A DNA stretch of 38,401 bases from Nocardia aobensis NBRC 100429 (lineage in GTDB: Bacteria; Actinomycetota; Actinomycetes; Mycobacteriales; Mycobacteriaceae), in contig NZ_BAFQ01000177.1 in NCBI RefSeq assembly GCF_000308375.1, positions 1-38,401 of the forward strand, read 5' to 3'. The translations under genes and the position numbers were made by a program. Position 1 is the stretch's first letter, and the number at the start of each line of letters is the position of its first letter. Below, in pieces: positions 1 to 7,876 of this stretch. The notes under the pieces are model-generated. The model ran no database searches. It worked only from the letters and a program-made list of their open reading frames with translations, and was not told the origin of the DNA.

Positions 1-443
1 TCGGTGCCCTGCTGAGCGTGCGCGCCGAAATGATGGCCGACAACCTGCTGGCGATCGTCGAGCGGGAGCGGCACCGCGGGCCGAGTCTCGTCTTCGCACA
101 CAACGCCCACCTCCAGCGCGCGCACTCCCCCGGCGAGGACACCCCCGGCTGGGGTGGAGCCGGGGCGCTCGTCGCCCTCGCGCTCGGAGACCGCTACACG
201 GTCGTGACGACCGACGGCGCCACCACCTGCGATCCGGCCAGCCTGCAGGGTGTGCTGGCGCAGGCGACGACACGCCGAACCCTGTTTCCCGCCAGTGAAT
301 TGCGCGATTCGCTACCTGCGGCGATCGCCACGGGCGAGCCGATGGTCCTCGGCCACATCCCACTGCGCCGGGCCGATCTCGACACCGCCGACGCGCTCGT
401 CTTCATCACCGACACCGACGGGAAGCAGGTCCGATACTGGTAG
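1..443 (+). CDS. Erythromycin esterase family protein, C-terminal part (partial at 5' edge)
   Basis: The reading frame is already open at base 3 and encodes ALLSV before the first possible start codon (GTG at 18), so the gene begins outside the window. What remains is about 146 residues. It shows the RxxMMADN helix and the strand ending in FAHNAHLQR. Members of the erythromycin-esterase/succinoglycan family carry their catalytic His in a similar HN-x-H element. A glycine-rich GGAGALVALALGDRY segment follows, which also fits the family. The family hydrolyses lactone esters, but many actinobacterial members have no proven substrate, so macrolide resistance cannot be claimed from this tail. The stop is at 441-443, and 85 bases of palindrome-rich DNA separate it from the next operon. 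Confidence 0.75.
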   Translation, partial: GALLSVRAEMMADNLLAIVERERHRGPSLVFAHNAHLQRAHSPGEDTPGWGGAGALVALALGDRYTVVTTDGATTCDPASLQGVLAQATTRRTLFPASELRDSLPAAIATGEPMVLGHIPLRRADLDTADALVFITDTDGKQVRYW

Positions 444-459
444 CGGCCCGTACGAAGTC

Positions 460-492
460 GAACCAGGCCTGGTTCTGCTGAGCAGAATTCTG
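460..492. promoter_or_regulatory. Three consecutive palindromes upstream of the gentisate operon
   Basis: GAACCAGGCCTGGTTC (460-475) is a perfect 16-bp palindrome. TTCTGC-TGA-GCAGAA (473-487) overlaps its right end, and CAGAATTCTG (483-492) overlaps that one. They end 36 bases before the dioxygenase ATG at 529. No Shine-Dalgarno sequence is visible before that ATG. Gentisate operons are commonly controlled by a dedicated regulator; here the likeliest local candidate is the PucR-type protein at 4495. An operator role is inferred. The first palindrome has no loop, which makes it a poor terminator. Confidence 0.45.
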
Positions 493-528
493 TTTTCCAG
501 CGCCGCGGCACGCGCCACTGTAGGCGCT

Positions 529-1686
529 ATGAGCACGACTGACACTCCTGTCCGCTTGCGAGCGGTCGCGGCGCCGGATCAGCCGGATGTGACGCCCGCG
601 CTCGAGCGGTTGTACCGCGGTTTCGAACAGGAACTGCTGGTGCCGCTGTGGACCGAGATCGGCGATCTGATGCCCGCCCATCCCCGCTCGCGGGCGGTGC
701 CGCATCTGTGGCGCTGGGAGCGGCTGCTGCGGCTCGCGGCCGAGGCCGGCGATATCGTCCCCGTCGGCCGCGGTGGCGAGCGTCGTGCGATCGCACTGGC
801 GAATCCGGGCCTGGGCGGGCGGCCGTTCGCCACACCGACGTTGTGGGCGGCGATCCAATATCTGATGCCCGGCGAGGACGCGCCCGAACATCGCCACACC
901 CAGCACGCGTTCCGCTTCGTGGTCGAAGGCTCGGGTGTGTGGACGGTGGTGGGCGGCAGCGGTGAGCGGGCGGTCGGCGACGCGGTCCCGATGCGCCGCG
1001 GCGATTTCCTGCCGCAGGCGGGCTGGAACTGGCATGCCCATCACAACGCGACCGCGTCGCCCATGGCGTGGATCGACGGGCTCGACATCCCGTTCCAATA
1101 CCTGACCGAGGCGCAGTTCTTCCAATTCGGACGCACGGATATCGATGCGGCCGAACGGATCACGCCCCAGCGCTCACGCTCGGAACGACTGTGGGGTCAT
1201 CCCGGATTGCGGCCGCTGTCGGTCGGCGAGGTCGCGCCCGGTTCGCCACTGCTGGCCTACAAATGGGAGCACACCGACGCCGCCCTCACCGACCAGTTGC
1301 AGCTGGAGCGGGAAGGGTACGGCGGCACCGTCGAACCCGGCCACGCGGCGGTCCGATTCACCAACCCGCACAACGGCGCCGACGTGCTGCCGACGATTCG
1401 CGCCGAGTTCCACCGGATCGCTCGCCACGCACAGACCGCACCCGTGCGCGAGACCGGTTCGTCGGTGTACCAGGTCTTCGACGGCTCGGGCACGGTGACC
1501 GTCGGCGACACGACGTGGTCGGTGACCCGCGGCGATCTGTTCGTCGTCCCGTCGTGGGAATCGTTGTCCGTCACCTCCGAATCCGGCCGCACCGATTCCG
1601 ACTCCGGCGCACTGGACCTCTTCCGGTTCTCGGATGCGCCCGTCTTCGAAGCACTCCACCTCGACCGTCAGGAGACCGTCCGATGA
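529..1686 (+). CDS. Gentisate 1,2-dioxygenase
   Basis: This bicupin Fe(II) ring-cleavage dioxygenase converts gentisate to maleylpyruvate. The 385-residue product has the usual family length. The N-terminal cupin carries the metal-binding pattern PEHRHTQHAFRF (His121 and His123), with a further His in GWNWHAHHN around 169-172. A second cupin occupies roughly residues 260-365 and ends with a GDLFVVPSW strand. The ATG at 529 was chosen because it opens the conserved protein; the frame extends further upstream, but only into the palindromic region and the preceding gene. The stop overlaps the next start (ATGA at 1683-1686), so it is the first gene of a translationally coupled operon. The neighbouring genes supply every later step of the gentisate pathway. 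Confidence 0.93.
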   Translation: MSTTDTPVRLRAVAAPDQPDVTPALERLYRGFEQELLVPLWTEIGDLMPAHPRSRAVPHLWRWERLLRLAAEAGDIVPVGRGGERRAIALANPGLGGRPFATPTLWAAIQYLMPGEDAPEHRHTQHAFRFVVEGSGVWTVVGGSGERAVGDAVPMRRGDFLPQAGWNWHAHHNATASPMAWIDGLDIPFQYLTEAQFFQFGRTDIDAAERITPQRSRSERLWGHPGLRPLSVGEVAPGSPLLAYKWEHTDAALTDQLQLEREGYGGTVEPGHAAVRFTNPHNGADVLPTIRAEFHRIARHAQTAPVRETGSSVYQVFDGSGTVTVGDTTWSVTRGDLFVVPSWESLSVTSESGRTDSDSGALDLFRFSDAPVFEALHLDRQETVR

Positions 1687-2513
1687 AACTCGCCACCCTC
1701 CGCGTCGACGGCGGCACCCGCGCGGTCCGCCTCGACGGCGACCGTCTGGTCGACCTCGGCTACGACGACCTCGGCGCGCTGTTCGCCCGCGAGGACTGGC
1801 CCACGGTCGCCGCCGCGGCCACCGGGCAGACCTGGCCGGTAGCGGGCGCCGACTTCGCTCCCGTCGTGCCGAACCCGTCGAAGGTGATCTGCGTCGGGCA
1901 CAACTACACCAACCACATTCGGGAGATGGGCCGCGAACTGCCCAGCTACCCCACACTGTTCCCGAAATACGCCGACTCCCTCATCGGCGCCGACGATCCG
2001 ATCGTGAAACCCGCCGAAACCGACGCTCTCGACTGGGAGGTCGAACTGGTGGTCGTCGTCGGCAAGCCGGTGCGCCGGGCCACCGAGCAGCAGGCCACGG
2101 ACGCCATCGCGGGCTTCACCGTCATGAACGACATCTCCGTGCGGGACTGGCAGTTCCGGACCATCGAATGGACCCAGGGCAAGATCTGGGATTCCGTCAC
2201 GCCGGTCGGCCCCTACGTCGTGACACCGGACGAGGTCGGCGGCGTCCGGCCCGCACTGCGGGTCGAGACCATCGTCGACGGTGTCGTCATGCAGCACGAC
2301 GACACCGGCACCCTTCTGTTCGATCCGGTCCGCCTCGTGCAGTACGTCTCCACGATCATCCGCCTGAACCCGGGCGACATGATCGCCACCGGAACCCCCG
2401 CCGGTGTCGGGCACGCCCGGGATCCGAAGGTGTATCTCGTGGGTGGGGAAACCGTGGTCACCCGGATCGACGGCCTGGGTGCGTGCACCAACAAGGTCGT
2501 GAAGGCATCGTGA
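1683..2513 (+). CDS. Fumarylpyruvate hydrolase (FAH family)
   Basis: This fumarylacetoacetate-hydrolase-fold enzyme is expected to split fumarylpyruvate into fumarate and pyruvate, the last step of the gentisate route. The product has 276 residues. A short N-terminal domain is followed by the catalytic FAH domain starting near PSKVICVGHNYTNH. The metal-ligand set of the family is visible as E119 and E121 in DWEVELVVVVG and D150 in VMNDISVRDWQ. The C-terminal GDMIATGTPAGVG loop is also typical. It overlaps the dioxygenase stop and the isomerase start (GTGA at 2510-2513). FAH enzymes act on several acylpyruvates, so the substrate is assigned from operon context; the fold itself is secure. Confidence 0.92.
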   Translation: MKLATLRVDGGTRAVRLDGDRLVDLGYDDLGALFAREDWPTVAAAATGQTWPVAGADFAPVVPNPSKVICVGHNYTNHIREMGRELPSYPTLFPKYADSLIGADDPIVKPAETDALDWEVELVVVVGKPVRRATEQQATDAIAGFTVMNDISVRDWQFRTIEWTQGKIWDSVTPVGPYVVTPDEVGGVRPALRVETIVDGVVMQHDDTGTLLFDPVRLVQYVSTIIRLNPGDMIATGTPAGVGHARDPKVYLVGGETVVTRIDGLGACTNKVVKAS

Positions 2514-3136
2514 CCGGGCGAACGCTCACGGACGCGCTGCGCTGGGCCGAGCAGGGCACCTCCCTGTTCGGCACCCAGGTCGCTCTTCTGGACGAGGCGT
2601 CGATGTCGGCGCCGAGCCCGCTGCCCGGCTGGACGCGCAAGCACCTCGTCGCGCACGTCGCCGCCAACGCGGACGCGCTCGGCAATCTGGTGCACTGGGC
2701 CAGCACCGGCATCCGCATGCCGATGTATTCCTCGGCGCGGCAACGTGATTCCGATATCGAACAGGGCGCGACCCGTTCGGCGGCCGATCTGGTGGCCTGG
2801 CTGAACGAGTCGGTACGCGCGCTGTCGGCAGCGATGAGTTCCCTGACCGGCGACGACTGGCGTCGCGAGGTCGTCACCGCGCAGGGGCGGACAGTGCCGG
2901 CCACGGAGATCCCGTGGCTGCGGGCACGGGAAGTGTGTGTCCATACCGTCGATCTCGGCACGGGCGCCGGCTTCGCCGACCTTCCCGGCGAATTCCTGTC
3001 CGCGCTCGTCGACGACATCCGCGCCAGACGCGGACTCGACGCGCTGCCACGCGGCCCGCTGCCCGAGGTCGCCGCCTACCTCGCCGGTCGTCCCCACTCG
3101 CTCGCCGACGTCGCCGACCTCGGCCCCTGGTTGTAA
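2510..3136 (+). CDS. Mycothiol-dependent maleylpyruvate isomerase
   Basis: This DinB-fold enzyme isomerises maleylpyruvate to fumarylpyruvate with mycothiol as cofactor, as known for Corynebacterium glutamicum. The 208-residue protein starts at GTG 2510 inside the previous stop. The N-terminal helix reads WTRKHLVAHVAANADAL. The divalent-metal triad of the family (His, Glu, His) appears as His49 plus E141 and H145 in AREVCVHTVDLG. The C-terminal domain ends with VADLGPWL. Use of mycothiol rather than glutathione is a lineage marker for Actinobacteria. Two further DinB-fold proteins occur in this window (29055 and 33622), but only this one sits in a gentisate operon. Confidence 0.9.
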   Translation: MTGRTLTDALRWAEQGTSLFGTQVALLDEASMSAPSPLPGWTRKHLVAHVAANADALGNLVHWASTGIRMPMYSSARQRDSDIEQGATRSAADLVAWLNESVRALSAAMSSLTGDDWRREVVTAQGRTVPATEIPWLRAREVCVHTVDLGTGAGFADLPGEFLSALVDDIRARRGLDALPRGPLPEVAAYLAGRPHSLADVADLGPWL

Positions 3137-3148
3137 GGAAGCTGCCCT

Positions 3149-4411
3149 ATGAGCACCTCCGATGTCGTGATCGCCGGCGGCGGAATCGGCGGACTGAGTA
3201 CCGCTTTCGCGCTGTCACGCCTCGGACTGCGGGTCCGGGTCCTGGAGCGGGCGGAGCGGTTCGGCGAGGTCGGCGCCGGCATTCAGCTCGCCCCGAACTG
3301 CACCCGCATCCTGGCCGAGTACGGACTGCTGGAGCAGGCGAGGGCGCGTGGCGTCGTCCCCGACCGCATGGTGATGCGTGATGCGGTCGACGCGAGCGAA
3401 CTGACCGCACTGGACCTGCGCGACCTCGAACGACGGTACGGATATCCGTATCTGGTCATCCACCGCAGCGACCTGCACGCCCTGTTCCTCGACGCGTGCC
3501 GCGACGCCGGTGTCGAACTGCTCACCGAGCAACGAGTCACCGCGTATGCGCAGGACGGCGAGAATGCCACCGCCACAACGGATTCCGGTGCGGTTCACGA
3601 GGCGTCGGTGGTGATCGCGGCCGATGGACTGCATTCGGTCGCGCGGCGCCGGTTCGCCGACGATCGCCCGGTCTCCTCGGCGTACGTCGCCTATCGCGGG
3701 ACCGTGCCGATCGCGTCGGTCGATCGGCCGGTCGATCTGTCCGAGGTCGTGGTGTACGTGGGCCCGCGGTGCCACTTCGTCCACTACGGATTGCGCGGCG
3801 GCGATCTGCTCAATCAGGTCGCGGTCTTCGAATCCCCCAAGGCGCTGGCCGGACTCGCGGACTGGGGCACCCCTGACGAACTGGACGACGCCTTCGCCGG
3901 CACCTGCGCATTCGTGCGGGAACGCCTGCCACACATGTGGCGCGACAAGTGGTGGCGCATGTACGACCGCGATCCGATCGGCACCTGGGTCGACGGCCGG
4001 ATCGCTCTCCTCGGCGACGCCGCCCACCCGCCGCTGCAATATATGGCCCAGGGCGCGATCATGGCGATCGAGGACGGCTGGGTTCTCGCCGAACACGCCC
4101 GACGGCGACGCGGCGCCGGCGCAACCGTCGACTGGGACGGCGCCCTGGCCGCCTATCAGGCGGTTCGTCCCGAACACTGCCGCCGCGTCGTACTCACCGC
4201 CCGCGCCTGGGGCGAGCTGTGGCATCTCGACGGCCGGCCCCGCGAACAGCGCAATGTTCTCCTGCGCGCCCGCGAGACCGGCGACTACTCGTTCACCGAC
4301 TGGATCTACGGCCCGACCGCGCTGGTCCCCGAGGACGAACCCGCCATGTTCACCCCGATCCCGCTCACCACGGCCGATCGGATCGCCGGAGTCGATTCGG
4401 ACGCCCGCTGA
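3149..4411 (+). CDS. 3-Hydroxybenzoate 6-monooxygenase (FAD-dependent)
   Basis: This class A flavoprotein hydroxylase is predicted to turn 3-hydroxybenzoate into gentisate using NAD(P)H and oxygen. The 420-residue protein begins with the dinucleotide-binding motif GGGIGGLSTAF and has GAGIQLAPN, a feature of salicylate- and 3-hydroxybenzoate-hydroxylase-like enzymes. The FAD motif GDAAHPPLQYMAQG lies near residue 290. The PPLQYMAQG continuation favours 3-hydroxybenzoate 6-hydroxylase over salicylate hydroxylase. A GGAAG-type ribosome site (3137-3141) directly follows the isomerase stop, 12 bases before the ATG, so it is the fourth gene of the operon. With it the cluster covers 3-hydroxybenzoate to central metabolites. 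Salicylate 5-hydroxylation is the alternative but usually needs a multicomponent enzyme. Confidence 0.87.
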   Translation: MSTSDVVIAGGGIGGLSTAFALSRLGLRVRVLERAERFGEVGAGIQLAPNCTRILAEYGLLEQARARGVVPDRMVMRDAVDASELTALDLRDLERRYGYPYLVIHRSDLHALFLDACRDAGVELLTEQRVTAYAQDGENATATTDSGAVHEASVVIAADGLHSVARRRFADDRPVSSAYVAYRGTVPIASVDRPVDLSEVVVYVGPRCHFVHYGLRGGDLLNQVAVFESPKALAGLADWGTPDELDDAFAGTCAFVRERLPHMWRDKWWRMYDRDPIGTWVDGRIALLGDAAHPPLQYMAQGAIMAIEDGWVLAEHARRRRGAGATVDWDGALAAYQAVRPEHCRRVVLTARAWGELWHLDGRPREQRNVLLRARETGDYSFTDWIYGPTALVPEDEPAMFTPIPLTTADRIAGVDSDAR

Positions 4412-4494
4412 ACCGCCTACCAGCCCGGCCCGGTACCGATACCATCGAGCGAATGTCGTCGCCGTAAGCGTCGCGCGGGATGGAGGGGCCTGCC

Positions 4495-5652
4495 ATGACA
4501 CCGCCCACCGGGCCGGGAATCGAGGAACTGCACCGTAGCGTCGTGGCGATGGTGGACGGATTCTACGGGGTGGTGCCGCCGTATCCGCGGCTGCCGGAAT
4601 CGCTGGTGGCCGCGGATTTCGCGCACGGGGTGAAACTCAATGTCGACCTGTTCTTCCGCTACCTGCGCACCGGGATCGAACCCGGCGAGGACGACACCGC
4701 CGATATGGTGCGGCTCGCGGTCGAACGCGTCCGCGACGGCGCGGCGGTCACCGACGTCCTCGACCGCTACCGGCTCGGTGCGAGTGTCGTCTGGGATCGC
4801 CTGCTCGACTCGGCGACGGCGAGCGAGCGCGAACTGCTGCTGACGGCGGCCGCGCCGCTGATGCGCTACCTCGGGCTGCTCACCCAGCGCATCGTGGCGG
4901 CCGCGACCGACCGCGCGCACGATCCACGCTGGGAATTCATGGAACACCGGCGCGCGGTGACCGAGGCCCTGCTCACCGGCCGTGATCCGCAGCAATGGCC
5001 GGGGCGGCCTACGGTCCGGCTCGCCGAGCGCTACCTGATCACGGTGTTCCGGCTGGGCCCCGATATCGGCGACGTGGCGGCCGATCTGCGGCATCGAGTC
5101 GAATCGATGCCGGGAGTCCTTGTGCGCATGGACATTTCGGGGTGGGTCGCGCTGATCCCGCTTCCGCCGGGCGACGACGGCCGCGACACGACGGCATCGC
5201 TGCGCACCCGCCTGCCGCGGACCGCACCGGCGTACTGGGTGGGCACGGCGACCGCGGCCCGGCCCGACATCCCGTCGGGGTACGCCGAGGCCCGCATCCT
5301 CGCCGAACTCGGGCGCTGCCTCGAGCGTGCCGAAAATTTCTGCCGCAGAACGGATCTGCAGTTCGAATACGCCATTGCGGCCGGCGACGCCGCCCGGCCC
5401 GGACTGGCGGCGGTGCTGGCACCGCTGGAGACCCAACCCGTCCTGACCCGGACCCTGGAGCTGTTCCTGGCGACCGGCCTGAACCAGCTGGCCACCGCTC
5501 GCCGCCTCGACATCCACCGCAACACCGTCAACTACCGCCTGTGCCGGGTCCGGGATCTCATCGGGCTGGATCCGCAGAACCCCACCGAGGCGATGACCGT
5601 GGCCGCCGCCCTCACCGCACAGCGGCTGCAGGCGCACCACTTCGCGCCCTGA
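4495..5652 (+). CDS. PucR/CdaR-type helix-turn-helix regulator
   Basis: This is a cytoplasmic regulator of 385 residues. The C-terminal helix-turn-helix of the PucR/HTH_30 type reads LNQLATARRLDIHRNTVNYR, followed by LCRVRDLIGLD, at about residues 320-350. The N-terminal 150 residues are alpha-helical. A middle GGDEF-like/CdaR segment begins near RPTVRLAERYLITVFRLGP. The ATG at 4495 was preferred over the in-frame ATG at 4480 because GGAGGGG at 4482-4488 sits about 6 bases before it and would lie inside the longer reading. It lies 83 bases after the gentisate operon on the same strand and could respond to 3-hydroxybenzoate or gentisate. That role is inferred; the ligand is unknown. Confidence 0.85.
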   Translation: MTPPTGPGIEELHRSVVAMVDGFYGVVPPYPRLPESLVAADFAHGVKLNVDLFFRYLRTGIEPGEDDTADMVRLAVERVRDGAAVTDVLDRYRLGASVVWDRLLDSATASERELLLTAAAPLMRYLGLLTQRIVAAATDRAHDPRWEFMEHRRAVTEALLTGRDPQQWPGRPTVRLAERYLITVFRLGPDIGDVAADLRHRVESMPGVLVRMDISGWVALIPLPPGDDGRDTTASLRTRLPRTAPAYWVGTATAARPDIPSGYAEARILAELGRCLERAENFCRRTDLQFEYAIAAGDAARPGLAAVLAPLETQPVLTRTLELFLATGLNQLATARRLDIHRNTVNYRLCRVRDLIGLDPQNPTEAMTVAAALTAQRLQAHHFAP

Positions 5653-5740
5653 ACACGTTTGGGCACTTTTCCAAACGGCGCGGCCACCGGCTGTCGGATT
5701 GCCGGTACCCCCGGTTCCGCCGGTGCGGTGTGCTGACAGG

Positions 5741-7198
5741 GTGGACAAGGACGTCACCGCGCACAGCATCCGCCCGTCTCGCCGCCGGACCGCACTGGTC
5801 GCGGCCGCCCTCGCCGTGGCCACCGTTCTGACGGTCGCCGGGATCTCGACGGCGGCCCCGCCACCGGACCCGCAACCGTCGGTACCGGTGACACCGCCAC
5901 TGCCGTTTCCGGTTCCGCCACTGCCGTTTCCGGTTCCGCCACTGCCACCGGAACTCGACCCGCAGTTCTATCACCCGGATCAGTCGATCGTGGACGGTAA
6001 GCAGCCGGGCGAGATCATCGCGGCGCGGCAGGTCCACCTCGCCTACCTCGGTGTCCTGCCCTTCAGCATCGATGCCTGGCAGCTGTCGTTCCGCTCGACC
6101 GACACCCGCGGCCGCGCGATTCCCGCGGTCACCACGGTGATGAGACCGCACGCCGACAGCCCGGCCCCTCGGCCCCTGCTGTCGTATCAGTTCGCCGAGG
6201 ACTCGCTCGGACAGTATTGCCGCCCTTCGTATCTGAGCCAGGTGGGCTCGCTCGGCCCGCTCGCCGGCTCCGCCGAAACCAGCAGTCTGTTCGCGGTCCC
6301 GATCGCCGCCGCGCAGATGGGATGGGCGGTCGTCGTCACCGATACCGAGGGCCCCGAGCAGGCTTTCGGCGCGGGTCCGCTGGAAGGCCGGATCACCCTC
6401 GACGGTATCCGCGCCGCCGAGAACTTCGCGCCGATGCGCCTGGACGGGCCGCGCACCCGGGTGGGCGTGATGGGGTATTCCGGCGGTGCGCTCGCCACCG
6501 GCCACGCCGCCGAACTGCATCGCGACTACGCCCCGGAGCTGACCATCGTCGGCGCCGCCGAAGGCGGTATCCCCGCCGACGTCGGCGGGGCGCTGAAAAT
6601 GGCGAGCACGAACGCGGGCGCGGGCATCGTCTTCGCCGGTGCGGTGGGCGCGAGCCGCGAATATCCGGAATTGGCAGACCTTTTCGACAAGTACCTGACT
6701 CCCGCCGGCCGGGCGCTCGTGGCAGCGAAACAGAACCTCTGCCAGGTCCCGACCTCCCTGGTCGTGCCGTTCGTCGACTACGACAGCCTCTTCACGATCC
6801 CGCACCCGCTCGACGACCCGCGCGCCGTGGCGGTGATGGACGAGATCAAGATGGGCCACCACACCCCCGATATGCCGATGTTCATGCTGCACGCCAACCC
6901 CGACTGGTTACTTCCCGTCGGGCCGGTCAACGATCTGGTCGCGACCTATTGCGCGGACGCCACCGCCCGCATCCGTTATCTGCGCGACCATTTCAGCGAA
7001 CATCTCACCCTCGACACCTTCGCCGTCCCGCTGATGATCAGATTCCTCGCCGACCGCTTCGACGGCACACCCGCGCCCGCGGGCTGCCACACCGAAGACG
7101 CCGGCTCGGTCCTGCTCGCCCCGGAATTGTGGACCACCCTGCTGCCGCAGATCGCCCCGTTCATGCTCGATCTGTTCGGCAAACCCGTTGGGCAGTAA
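5741..7198 (+). CDS. Secreted LIP-family lipase/esterase
   Basis: This exported alpha/beta-hydrolase belongs to the secretory lipase (LIP) family, which is expanded in Nocardia and Rhodococcus and hydrolyses acylglycerols. GTG 5741 starts a twin-arginine-like or Sec signal (RPSRRRTALVAAALAVATVL) with likely cleavage near STAAP. A proline-rich spacer follows, encoded by a 21-bp repeat. The nucleophile elbow GYSGG lies near residue 246. HANPDWLLPVGPVNDL is likely to contain the acid residue, and the His is probably in the RDHFSEHLTLD strand. Paired Cys residues (YCRPS, LCQVP, YCADA, GCHTE) suggest disulfides outside the membrane. The product has 485 residues. An in-frame TTG at 5699 is a less likely start because it puts 14 residues before the signal. 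Confidence 0.85.
   Translation: MDKDVTAHSIRPSRRRTALVAAALAVATVLTVAGISTAAPPPDPQPSVPVTPPLPFPVPPLPFPVPPLPPELDPQFYHPDQSIVDGKQPGEIIAARQVHLAYLGVLPFSIDAWQLSFRSTDTRGRAIPAVTTVMRPHADSPAPRPLLSYQFAEDSLGQYCRPSYLSQVGSLGPLAGSAETSSLFAVPIAAAQMGWAVVVTDTEGPEQAFGAGPLEGRITLDGIRAAENFAPMRLDGPRTRVGVMGYSGGALATGHAAELHRDYAPELTIVGAAEGGIPADVGGALKMASTNAGAGIVFAGAVGASREYPELADLFDKYLTPAGRALVAAKQNLCQVPTSLVVPFVDYDSLFTIPHPLDDPRAVAVMDEIKMGHHTPDMPMFMLHANPDWLLPVGPVNDLVATYCADATARIRYLRDHFSEHLTLDTFAVPLMIRFLADRFDGTPAPAGCHTEDAGSVLLAPELWTTLLPQIAPFMLDLFGKPVGQ
5894..5947 (+). repeat. 21-bp tandem repeat encoding PPLPFPV (about 2.5 copies)
   Basis: Two exact 21-base units (5894-5914 and 5915-5935) and a partial third (5936-5947) lie inside the lipase gene. 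They encode the repeated heptapeptide PPLPFPV between the signal peptide and the catalytic domain. The unit length keeps the frame, so copy-number changes would only lengthen the flexible Pro-rich spacer. The spacer could hold the enzyme away from the envelope; that function is inferred. Confidence 0.9.
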
Positions 7199-7245
7199 CA
7201 GATTCGGGCAGTAGCGAATAAGCTGACCGGGCCTCGGCGGAACGC

Positions 7246-7638
7246 TCAGGACAGGATCGAGTGGATGTGCCGGTCCCGGAGGGCGTCGTGGGTGTGTTCG
7301 GCTAGCCAGGCCGCGAAATCCGTGTGAGCCGCGGGCGTTTGATCGAAGAAGCTGGCGTAGGCGACGGTATCGCCCTGCTCGACGACGACGTCGATCGTTT
7401 CGCCGCGCTGGGTCACCGCGAAGGCAGCTGCCGGGGTGCGCAGCAGACGATGTCGGCGTCCCGCGTCCGTGGGCCGGATATCGCTGACCGTCGCCGCGAC
7501 GATGTCGACGACGTTGTCGTGCCGGCGGCGTAGCCGGCGCGGCACATCGGTGACCACGGTATGCACGGCGAGGATCAGTTCGGCGAGATCGTCGAAATCC
7601 ACCGTCACCGTGGGCACGTGGCGCGGTTCTGCCGTCAC
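7246..7638 (-). CDS. Hypothetical protein (130 aa)
   Basis: I do not recognise this protein. It is acidic, cytoplasmic by appearance, and mixed alpha/beta. The sequence includes VTVDFDDLAELILAVHTVV near the N-terminus, a basic PRRLRRRHDN stretch, and AFAVTQRGETIDVVVEQGD, which looks like a beta hairpin. The C-terminus is HTHDALRDRHIHSILS. The start is uncertain. A strong AAGGAGG lies on the minus strand just upstream. GTG 7647 would be only one base from it, so GTG 7638, about 10 bases away, was chosen. The gene is convergent with the lipase and divergent from the response regulator operon, sharing about 240 bases of promoter DNA with it. Confidence 0.6.
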   Translation of the reverse strand: MTAEPRHVPTVTVDFDDLAELILAVHTVVTDVPRRLRRRHDNVVDIVAATVSDIRPTDAGRRHRLLRTPAAAFAVTQRGETIDVVVEQGDTVAYASFFDQTPAAHTDFAAWLAEHTHDALRDRHIHSILS

Positions 7639-7715
7639 GACATCCACGCCTCCTTCCTCGAACCTGGGGCGCTGCCATCCCGTACCGCTCAGTCTGCCCC
7701 GCCGCGGCGAGTGCG

Positions 7716-7742
7716 CCAGTCGGTGTTTCGCACGACGACTGG
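7716..7742. promoter_or_regulatory. Inverted repeat in the promoter region of the two-component operon
   Basis: CCAGTCG (7716-7722) and CGACTGG (7736-7742) form a perfect 7-bp dyad with a 13-base spacer. It lies about 135 bases upstream of the response regulator GTG and within the divergent gap to the hypothetical gene at 7638. More AT-rich DNA follows at roughly 7775-7815 and may hold the promoter. The dyad could be a binding site for the LuxR-type regulator; this rests on position only. Confidence 0.3.
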
Positions 7743-7876
7743 TCAGTTGTGCGTGGAGGCTCGAACGGCTGGACGTAATGAATTACCCCGGCGGAGTGAA
7801 TAACAATCATCATCCGTTGCCGTATTCGCGCGCCGGGACCGGCGCCGCCGGGCACGGTCGGCACAGGAGGGGCAGG

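Noticed and set aside
4417..5823. Long minus-strand frame opposite the PucR-type gene
   Set aside because: A GC-rich antisense shadow: the plus-strand frame has clear HTH motifs and a ribosome site, whereas the antisense translation is low-complexity Arg/Gly/His.
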